64,000 bases of DNA from Linyphia triangularis (Eukaryota; Arthropoda; Arachnida; Araneae; Linyphiidae): assembly GCA_963978545.1 (NCBI GenBank), contig OZ021723.1, positions 95,090,002 through 95,154,001 on the forward strand, read 5' to 3'. The position numbers were made by a program, and so were the translations under genes. Each line of letters begins with the position of its first letter. Position 1 is the stretch's first letter. Positions 57,001-64,000 of this stretch are shown piece after piece. Under the pieces are notes generated by a model that saw nothing but the letters and a program-made list of their open reading frames with translations, was not told where the DNA came from and made no database searches.

Positions 57001-60000
57001 ATTGAAATTTATGTAAAAAATTTAAGTATGAAGAATTTTTATTAAACATTATGTTTTAAGAGAGGAAAATTATCGTTAACATACATTCCATATTTCTTGC
57101 AATGTTGCGATGTACCTTTCAAAACTATTACTTAGTTTTCACTCAATTTTAGTTAAATTGCTCCAAACAGCTCGATCATAACTGTTACTTTTTCTTTTCT
57201 TTTTTAGTAAGAAATATTAATATTTAAGTACTGCTTTAACTAAACATTCAAAAATGTCCTTTTAATCTGTTAGAATAGACTCACAAATCCAAAGCACTAT
57301 AGTAGTAGATGACCCAATTTAGTGTTTTGTTTTTGTAATTTTTTCTTCTATTTACATTTGATATTATGTAGAAATTTTAATAGCTATAAAATAAAGAAGA
57401 CTAATTAACTTTTTTATAAATGTTTTAAAGAAATATCTAAAGTGCTGGATTCTCAATTACAAAATTGTCATTCCTTCCTTGAATGTGACTTCTGTTTTAC
57501 ACCATGTTATTATTTTTGCCTGCTCTTAAAGCATTTCATGTAACACCATATATCAAGGTTCACACGGTCCTTTAAAGCCCTTAAGAACTACTTATTTTAG
57601 GTAGGTTCGTAGGTCCTTATTAAGGGCTTTAAAGTCTTTATTTTTCTTTCTGGATCCTTAATTTTCAAATTTAAAAAAAAATAAAAATTAGCTATCTCAA
57701 ATTTGATTTTCCCCTTTTAAATGTTGGACCTATCTTTTATTGGTAGTTTTGTCCCCCCCCCCCCACCCCACCTCCTTTAACCTGTTGCTTTAAATCGCTG
57801 ATTTCTAAGAACACTTGGCATTTTTTTTTTTTATATTATTATTTCAAGTACATATGGACTGCAGTTAGACATAGAAAAATGCCCAAGTCATAAATAAAAT
57901 TCTATTTAAATCATTTATTTGTGAGTTTTGATTCTTATAAAGTTTTTGTTTTTCTGTAGAAAACGATGAATTTTTGTCGTTACAAATTTATATAAGGTCC
58001 TAAATTTTTTCTTAAAGGTCATTAAAAAGTTCTTCAAAATTACTTATTTTTTACTTTTCAAAATCTGCATGAACCATGTATTAGATTTTTACTGCCCTAA
58101 TACTTTTGGAAGTGAGCAACATCCCTGTCCGTTGCAAAATGTGTTTTGATCTGCTAGAATTTAAGAGTGTATTATGCAACTTGCTTATTAGAGTATTTTA
58201 TATAGTTAATTACATTCACATTCTTATTCTACCAATGTTTCCATACAGGCTAATGAATAACTTAATCACAATATTTTTAAGCTAATTTTTAGCTTAAAAT
58301 GTTTGTCGTAGAAAGCTTACTGAATAAATCTAATGAATGTTTTGATAAATGGCAAACTTTAAATACCTGGTAAATGTTCTTGATTGTTTTTATTTTTATC
58401 TCTTTCAATCACTCAAATTGTACTGTTACTTCAAAATAGAGGGAAAAGGTATTTTGATTGTAATAACATAACAAATTCAGAGTGGCCACAAAACCTGGAA
58501 ATCAGAGAAAAGTTAGGAAACTTTCCGATTCTGGAAAAAATCAAGGAAATGTCAAAGAATTTTTTTATTTTTTTTTAATTTTTACAAAAATCAGGGAAAC
58601 TTTCTTTGTTCTGAAGATACGTTTCCCCGTTCATCCGTATTTTTGCACCATTTACTCCCGGAAAGTTATGGTAGTGATCGTTAGAAGTTACGTCATAATT
58701 TCAACTTATGTGGAATGATATGTAATTACTTGTTACAGAATGCTATCTCAAAAACTATATTTAAAAAGATGGCATATTGTCTCTAGCTTACATGTTTTAT
58801 TTGATCAGAATGTCTACTCGTCAGGAAAAGTTGGAGAACTTCGAAAAATAGTTTGCCTGAAAATCAGGGAATTTTTTAGAAATCTATCGGGGGAACTTTT
58901 TTTCCTGAATTTTTCCTGAAATGGGTTAAAACATATTCAAAATACCTTACTCAATTATATTTTCATCCTAATTATGTAAATTTTGTCTTATGAGCAAAGT
59001 TCAAATTATTTTCTTTTTTGTAGAGCAAAAATAGTATCGCTCTCTGTGTCCATTGAAGGAAACAAACTGGTGTCCTCCTCTGAAGATAGAAGTATCAGAG
59101 TATGGGACATGCAATCATTATCCTGTATTTTGAGGATTCCTTTGGAAGGTATCAAACCCATTCTATTTACATTTTCAGCATTTTTTGTTATTTCCTTCTC
59201 GAGTGTATTATCTAGCCATTCAGCAACAGCGAAAGTATGGAAAATAGGAGATTTGTCGCTTCTTGAATTATTTGAGAATTGCAAACGGAGAATTTAATTT
59301 TTTCTGTTCGTTAAAAATGGAGATATAGAAATTCCGCAAGAGAACGAAACCACATTTTCTATCAACAACAGTAATATTTTTTAAAGGTTTCTAAAAAAAA
59401 ATTTAATGTTTTAAGCTTTATATTTTAGGTGACAAAGAATTGGCAGGAATTAAAAATTTGTTTTCTCCCTAGAGACCCTGATAATTTAAAGTTTAGGGAG
59501 AAATTTACTCACTCTGAAACTGCCATGTTGGACTAATTATTTGTACAATTTTTGAAAAATATTTTGCCCAATACAAATTTCAAAAGTGTGAGGACAAAAC
59601 TTTCATTCATTAAAACAATATCTTTCGATGGCTTCAAAATTCTAAACAAGAAATTTTACAGTCACATGTTTGATTAACACTTTGCAAAATCTTATTTTAA
59701 AAATGTGTTGACAAACTGATTTTAACAAATAATCTTGTATCTGTGGTCAAGCTACCTAATTTGAATTGTTCCATGTTTCCTTGTATTCATGACATCCATG
59801 TAAGTTAGTTTCCTTTGGAATGATTCGGAAGATGATCTTCCTTCAAGTTGCTGATGATCACAGTTATCATTATTGCAGATGCTCTTGTAACCATGCTTTT
59901 GTGCACCCACTTTGCTGAATTTGGTCACCAAGTATGGTATTTTTGATTCTTAAGTGTGGAAATACATTTTTTTATTTGTATAAAGTGTAGCCAAGCCTGA

Positions 60001-63000
60001 TTTTGCTGGAATTAAAAATTATTTGAATTCTTCTCTTATTTGCTTGAAAATTGCAGTTTGCCCTGAAGCACAATCCCTGCAACATCGGTCACAGCATCTA
60101 AAAAAAGGGTTGCAGCAAGAATGAGTGTTGATTATTTTTTTATTGCTATCAAAAGACTACATAATTTTTTTAAAAAATCTGCTGGGTTCAGTAGATTGGA
60201 CTTTTGTTTCACCATATTGTGTTTCGTTATCAAAGCGTGATCTCTCTCATTTATCAGCAGGAGAAAAGTTAAATCTATTTTCTATACATCTTCTTTTTTT
60301 TTAAATAAGTTTTTATAAACATTATCTTAATATTCAAATAACAAAATGACTTGGGAGTAAAGTTTAGAACTTGAAGCCATTTTATTGCTTTGTTGTTATT
60401 TCATTATGCTAATGGCCACAGTTATGTTAATGGAATGATTTAAAATAAGGTCATGATATTTAACTTATATAAGTAGAGTATCTGAAATCCGGGATTTCGA
60501 CGATTCCAGATTTTAGAACATATAATTTTTTATACACAAAATCAATAAAATAAAACGTATAAATGGAATAAACTAAGAAAAAACCTTATATAACTTGATG
60601 CGGTTTTGAAAAACATTTCTTTTAAGGTTAGCTGTTTTAATAGTTTTGACTTTTGGCTAAACTTTTCTCCTGTTTCTTGAATCCCCATTATTTCTGATTC
60701 TGAAATTGTCTCTTTGTTCTAATCCTTTAATTGCTGTGCCTAATACTTCCAACTTATTGCTCATCACTTTCGCATACAGACAAAGGTCCGGATTTTGGAA
60801 GTCTGAATTTCGGATATTTTACTGTGTCTTAACATTGACCTCATAATAACGTTTCCTCCTCCCCATACACACTTAATAATCCCCATAAGTAGTGTTTTCA
60901 ATATTGACTGCTTGTGTTCATTTCTATCAAATTTTTAACCTTTAATCCATAATTTTACTTGTTACGTTTATTGTGTATATCTTTACAAAATGGGGTACTT
61001 CTAAGATTATTTTTGTAATCATACAATTTAATGTAGCTAAATTATGATTATTTTAAATAAATAACTTCATAATTTTGAGAAAATAGGCCAAAACTATTCC
61101 TCTAATAGTGTTGTTTGCATGTGCTAAAAAATAGCACTAATCTACAATGCAATTTGATATATACTGAATATTTAATTAACTTTGACACTTCATTCTAGTT
61201 TTGCATCATAGTATTTTTGACGAATTATGTAAAATATTTTTAAGATGTACTTGAAAAATACTAGCTTTTCCATGGGATGCTTTCAGTAATCTTTTCAGTG
61301 TAGTAATTGGTGTTTTCAAGTATTGTTTATTTCCTTAGAAAAAGTGACTAATGCCTTCATCGCTTTAAAACCAACTTGCTTTACTGAAAAGAAAGTGTTG
61401 CCACGCTTTTGTGTCGGACCCTTCCGAAGAGAGCTGGACTCTTCGTGTAGAGACGAGACTTTAATAAAATTGCACGAGTCTAAAGTGGGCGCCCAGCCTC
61501 TTTCCAAGGTGAGTTATCGTCTTAAAAGTTTTACATTCGCCAGTCATTATTAATCAAAGTAGTTTTATTGAATTATTGTTTTATTGCTCCGAGACTAAAA
61601 GTTCATCTAGCAGCAGGAATAGAAAAATCTATTGCCTGAAATTCAAATATAAAAACAATCGAAAATATTGCCTATTTATGCCTATAGAATTAAATGAAAA
61701 TATTCTTTCATTCAGAATGGCCACAGAACCTGGAAATCAGAGAATTTTTTTAAATTTCACAAAAATCAAGGAAATTATCTATTATTGTTTGAGGAAAGTT
61801 TTTCCGTTCATCCGTGTTTTGGTGCCATTTACTAGGAGATTTGTGGTGTGTAATTTTTTAGATAGTTTAAAGTAATTTAAACTTTTCATCAAGAGTATTT
61901 TGAAAAAAAAATGGCATATTATCTTTGTAGTGTACATGTGCTGTTTGATCAGCTTGTCAACATATCTGGAAAAATTGCAAAATTTGGGGAATAAAGTGCT
62001 GTAAAATCGGGGAATTTTTTAGAAATCTGTTAGGAAATTCAGGGAACTTTTTTTCCTGAATTTTGTGGCGGCCCTGTCATTGTATATTCGCGGTTAATGC
62101 GATTGCATCTAAAGGTGTGCAATATTTGAAATCAAGCTTTCAGAGTGTGTTAAAAGACAATTTAATCAATAAGAATTTTGTATTATTTGTCAAAAGTCTC
62201 AATATTGACATGTTGAGTTTCGCTAATATGACTCGTTGTAGCACTTGCATACAATAAAAAGTTTTGGCCGAGAGGAGGTGGAGGACTTGCAGCAGTGAAG
62301 CCCAAAGTGGCAGATTGTGTCCTCGTAGGTGGAAGTATTGAACTTATGATATATGTTAATTTCTTTACATTAATTTGCTTATTCCATATTACCCACTATT
62401 ATTTCCTGTATATGTACAAGTCTTCGAGCTAATGGCTGGTGGTTGGGTGAATAAAGATTCTTCACTTCATTACGTCGGTTGAAATATTTACGTGACATTC
62501 TTTGGTGGAGGTGCCTTAGCTTTTGTGGTGGAAGCTGCAAGACACAGCCGGCATTTACAATGTCGGAATCCAGAGTATGAAACTTTCAGTCAAGTAGTGA
62601 AAGAAGCGCTTAAAATTAAAACAGCATTCCGTCCGTCTACATCCTCCTTTCTGCCATATCGGTGAGGAGTCCAGCCGTCTTCTTGGGTCACAGTCAATGA
62701 GATAATATGATGAGCTTGGTCAACGCTTACTTTTCCCTCACTGGAACGGCTCGTCAATGGTACGAAAATAATAAAGCAAAGATTCAATCGTTGTCTGATT
62801 TCCAGAATGAGTTGAAGTTTGCATTTGGAGATAACCAGCAATCTCGTTAACATGCCAAAGACCATCTTTAAATCGGGGCACAGAATCCTGATGAAATGAC
62901 ACAATCGTATATCCAGGACGTACTAGGGCTTTGCCAACAAATAAATCCAGATATAACTGAAGAAGAGAAAGATCTTATGAAAGGAGTAGCTGAAAGTATG

Positions 63001-63376
63001 TATCAAGCTCAACTAATTGAAACTATTGCTTCGACCAATGACTTTATAACATCCTACCAACACATTGAGTCTTTGCATCAGAAGAGAATTGGTCTTAAAA
63101 GGGGTGCTGGTGCAGGTTGGTATGTTTCTCATTTGGAACAAGTGCTTACATCTAAATTTTGCTTTTTAGTTGCTGTCTAAAGAACATATGTATCATACAT
63201 TCACTAAACTAAAAACTTGTTCGAAATTAATCCCGTAATTTATTGATTACTGAAATATATTCTATGTTTTTTGATTGTTGATTTTTTTTGTGCATTCAGT
63301 TTTGCATCGTATTTTTATTTTTTTTTAGATGCTGGACATTCATCCAGAGTGGGTTTACAATCCGGCTCAAATGAGA
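45039..63376 (+). CDS. WDR18: WDR18, WD-repeat protein of the rixosome (3' end outside)
   Basis: WDR18 acts in the nucleus with PELP1 and TEX10 (yeast Ipi3-Rix1-Ipi1) in ITS2 processing and pre-60S maturation. Ten exons: 45039-45056, 50455-50631, 50806-50916, 51462-51595, 52591-52735, 54504-54647, 55984-56039, 59024-59148, 61339-61508, 63329-63376. GT-AG borders and phases all agree; 376 codons so far (human is about 430). Visible landmarks: MDELPEVIFATGNGC start; LYIWKVCTGELLKIVPRHYQ (residues ~98-117) like the family's LWEVSTGNLL...RHYQD; SHILTGGRDGHVNVWLL; RVATTSLDMTCRLYELNSGE; and KLVSSSEDRSIRVWDMQS (~280-300). The first exon encodes only six residues. The C-terminal coiled-coil exon is not in the window. 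The start is the ATG giving the family's short N-terminus. Confidence 0.93.
45525..45540. promoter_or_regulatory. CRE-like 16-bp perfect palindrome
   Basis: GCTGTGACGTCACAGC contains the full CREB/ATF site TGACGTCA. It lies about 480 bp inside WDR18 intron 1 in a locally GC-richer block that also contains the imperfect inverted repeat ACCAGTTTTGC...GCAAACCGGT (about 45416-45443). It is a candidate enhancer or promoter element; function is unproven. Confidence 0.45.
45713..45967. mobile_element. hAT-like MITE, CAGGGGTGAAAA ends
   Basis: The termini CAGGGGTGAAAATC and GTTTTCACCCCTG form inverted repeats. CAATT occurs next to each end, one base offset on the right. 255 bp, no ORF. Confidence 0.7.
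46501..46868. mobile_element. Near-perfect palindrome (fold-back MITE)
   Basis: The arms mirror each other around about 46688. The outer ends CTGACACACGGGACATTTTGG and CAAGACATTTTAGCTC (inverse) are followed by CTACTCGTAAATT on both arms. The centre carries GTCTGACACACAGGATACG facing its complement. GACACACGGGACA-type motifs therefore occur at both tips and at the centre. It is nested in the TTAA-flanked element or forms part of its subterminal region. Confidence 0.7.
47054..47880 (+). pseudogene. Broken transposase-like gene of the TTAA element
   Basis: The first frame (47054-47293) includes SRQMPGKKDYVSVGKDA and KRLILGNLRE. After a frameshift it continues with FAELRPKNYKIAGVSGTHPV, then CVCIAHHNIKLM (about 47265-47360). 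The last part (47553-47855) has YKQWFTVDRCTFETI and LEDFVQEFGNQITHLKRQS. The blocks PGKKD, KFxELRP, SGTHxVCVCxxHxNxKLM and xxxQW belong to a protein family I know only from arthropod and cnidarian repeats; its catalytic class is not established by this sequence. Stops and frameshifts make it inactive. Confidence 0.6.
48996..49418 (+). mobile_element. hAT-type MITE, 5-bp TSD (copy A)
   Basis: The ends CAGAGTGGTCACAGAACC and TTTTGTGGCCACCCTG are flanked by TATTT on both sides (48991-48995 and 49419-49423). 423 bp in WDR18 intron 1. The interior includes a TTCTCTTTAGCATACATGTT-like block shared with copies B and C. Confidence 0.85.
50307..50411. repeat. WDR18: 100-bp segment shared with 53542-53640
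   Basis: Both segments contain ATTATTGGAAAAGTATAT, AATGAGAAT, a purine-rich GGAGG block and AGCAATCTAAGCTT. This copy ends 43 bp before exon 2; the other lies in intron 5. Confidence 0.8.
51776..52490. mobile_element. CAGGGTTCCCACGG-ended repeat, right end unclear
   Basis: The left end CAGGGTTCCCACGGTC, followed by TTAA/CCTTAAA-type motifs (CTTAAATCC, GGTCCTTAAAAAATA, AGTCCTTGAAAAGG), is typical of a hAT MITE group also seen at 52971-53433 and 57554-58078. The right terminus is not recognisable. Located in WDR18 intron 4. Confidence 0.5.
52971..53433. mobile_element. CAGGTTCTTAC...AACACTG repeat
   Basis: The left end CAGGTTCTTACTGTCC and the right end (inverted) CAGTGTTCATACACC contain the same CCTTAAAAGTACTT and GTCCTTA motifs as the other members. 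463 bp in WDR18 intron 5. Confidence 0.55.
53434..54503 (+). other. WDR18: Rest of WDR18 intron 5
   Basis: Contains the second copy of the 100-bp segment (53542-53640). Otherwise AT-rich with no recognised element. Confidence 0.5.
54648..55983 (+). other. WDR18: WDR18 intron 6 (1.3 kb)
   Basis: GTATGT...TTTTTAG borders. No repeat, RNA gene or additional exon recognised. Confidence 0.6.
57554..58078. mobile_element. CAAGGTTCACACGG...GAACCATG repeat
   Basis: The left end CAAGGTTCACACGGTCC and the right end (inverted) CATGGTTCATGCAG include GTCCTTATTAAGGGC, CCTTAA and a C-rich block at 57752-57772. It is the third member of the CAGGGTTC group in WDR18 introns, about 525 bp. Confidence 0.55.
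58478..58918 (+). mobile_element. hAT-type MITE (copy B, eroded right end)
   Basis: Begins CAGAGTGGCCACAAAACCTGG and shares the interior with copies A and C. The right end is eroded to TTTTTCCTG. The flanks AAATT and AAATG agree at four of five bases. Confidence 0.7.
59149..61338 (+). other. WDR18: WDR18 intron 8 (2.2 kb)
   Basis: Contains a possible pogo-like MITE (60472-60824). No other element or exon recognised. The open frame running from exon 8 into this intron is read-through, not gene. Confidence 0.6.
60472..60824. mobile_element. Possible pogo/Tigger-like MITE
   Basis: The left end AGTAGAGTATCTGAAATCC and the right end (inverted) CAGTAAAATATCCGAAATTC are inverted repeats with the CAGTA...ATCYGAAAT look of Tc1/pogo elements. 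A TA precedes the left end; the right TA is lost. About 353 bp. Confidence 0.45.
61713..62076 (+). mobile_element. hAT-type MITE, 5-bp TSD (copy C)
   Basis: The ends CAGAATGGCCACAGAACC and TTTTGTGGCGGCCCTG are flanked by TCATT on both sides (61708-61712 and 62077-62081). 364 bp in WDR18 intron 9. Confidence 0.85.
62262..62497 (+). mobile_element. Probable 5' LTR of a Ty3/gypsy element
   Basis: Less AT-rich block, starting near GGCCGAGAGGAGGTGGAGG, with AATAAA at 62450-62455 followed by a T-rich stretch. It lies immediately upstream of a primer-binding-site-like TGGTGGAGGTGCC (62503-62515) and a gag region. Boundaries are approximate because no second LTR is in the window. Confidence 0.5.
62720..63130 (+). 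pseudogene. Ty3/gypsy gag fragment with in-frame stops
   Basis: One frame contains the capsid signature LTGTARQWYENN (about 62738-62775) and, further on, QSYIQDVLGLCQQINP with a LMKGVAESMYQA motif (62905-63010), typical of gypsy-type gag (Retrotrans_gag). At least two in-frame stops (near 62848 and 62872) and the absence of pol show that it is dead. It lies in WDR18 intron 9, sense orientation. The last ~20 codons before the 63180 stop do not look like gag. Confidence 0.8.
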
Positions 63377-64000
63377 GTAAGTGTAGATATTTTTTCCCTT
63401 TATGATTTTTTTTGCTTAAAGCTTCTTTTTTAAATTTTGTTTTTCAAATCACTAGGTTTTTTTTTTTTTACTTATTTCTGGTATTGTCACTAAAGTTAAG
63501 CTGAGTACAAACTTCCTTAGAAATGATGTAACAAGGAAACAAAGAGTGGTTGTTTTTTTCCCCCGCATTTGCAAACTTCTGGAAGAACATCTCTTTTTGC
63601 AAAGAACATTTGAAGGAATTACTATTAGATAATTTTTTTTTAAAAATACCTTTGATTTTCCTTTATGTGAAAACTATATCTCAGTTTATCGATATTTTTT
63701 AATTCAATATATCAAGATTTTGTTTGCAAATATTTCCTATTAAAAAAAAAGGATTCAAATTTTTTTCCTGAGGTTAATGTACTTTCCACTTCACGTACAG
63801 TTCTAAAATTTTAAACATAATTAGTAATTGACCTGGAATGGTATACTGCAAAGCTTGAATTTTAAAATTTTATTTCAGTTTTTTTTAAATTAATTTTTAA
63901 TATTTAGCCGTAATCCAATTCCTGTTGGAATTCCTATTAAAAATTAATTAAAACTAAAATGTTAACATTCTTTCTCGGGTGCACAGTTACAGATTGAATA
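63377..64000 (+). other. WDR18: WDR18 intron 10, running off the window
   Basis: AT-rich, with T and A tracts. No further exon was recognised before the window ends, so the final coding exon lies outside. Confidence 0.6.

Larger units (their letters stand above)
56040..59023 (+). other. WDR18: WDR18 intron 7 (3.0 kb)
   Basis: Contains a T25 tract (56710-56734) and two MITEs (57554-58078 and 58478-58918). The remainder is AT-rich without coding signal. Confidence 0.6.

Noticed and set aside
59006..59284. Minus-strand 92-codon frame
   Set aside because: Shadow of WDR18 exon 8, whose splice sites, phase and WD motif are clear.
61316..61507. Minus-strand 63-codon frame
   Set aside because: Antisense to WDR18 exon 9, which has matching splice phases.
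62590..62904. Minus-strand 104-codon frame
   Set aside because: Antisense across the gypsy gag fragment; the + strand has the capsid signature.

Overview
This is a eukaryotic nuclear window, very AT-rich, with spliceosomal introns, long homopolymer and (TA)n tracts and many degraded DNA transposons. The protein content (RPAP3 with a single TPR domain, as in Drosophila spag; WDR18; a Ty3/gypsy gag of a kind I associate with ticks and spiders; a short cysteine-rich protein) points to an arthropod, most likely an arachnid such as a spider. That assignment is inference, because no rRNA or mitochondrial marker is present.

Layout. 1-8.6 kb: the 3' part (three phase-matched exons, + strand) of a small cysteine-rich, probably secreted protein. 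A piggyBac deletion derivative lies just upstream, and its second intron carries a ~0.9 kb (TA)n microsatellite. 8.6-20.3 kb: gene-poor DNA with one unrecognised ORF (13.6-14.0 kb), a MITE with a clean target duplication, and a nested pair of transposons (15.6-19.8 kb). 20.3-41.0 kb: RPAP3 on the - strand, ten coding exons, 506 codons, start to stop apparently complete. Its introns hold hAT-like elements, tandem duplications, a degraded transposase-like ORF, and an exact 111-bp copy of part of its own TPR exon. 41.0-45.0 kb: the head-to-head interval between RPAP3 and WDR18, occupied by a ~3 kb element with long inverted repeats. 45.0-63.4 kb: WDR18 on the + strand, ten coding exons (376 codons), running off the right edge. 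Its introns hold a 2.8 kb TTAA-flanked transposon with ~450-bp inverted repeats, several hAT-type MITEs and a broken gypsy LTR-gag fragment.

Function. RPAP3 is the Hsp90-binding subunit of the R2TP co-chaperone complex, which assembles RNA polymerase II, snoRNPs and PIKKs. WDR18 belongs to the PELP1-TEX10-WDR18 (rixosome/IPI) complex of 60S ribosome maturation. Both are housekeeping genes with ribosome/RNA-machinery links, transcribed divergently, but ~4 kb of transposon-rich DNA separates them and no shared promoter is evident. The most unusual content is in the mobile elements: one MITE family in four copies with 5-bp target duplications, the long-TIR TTAA element with a palindrome nested inside it, the fragmentary TPR-exon duplication, and two striking perfect hairpins. 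I saw no CRISPR array, rRNA or intact tRNA, and nothing that clearly amounts to a new biochemical system.
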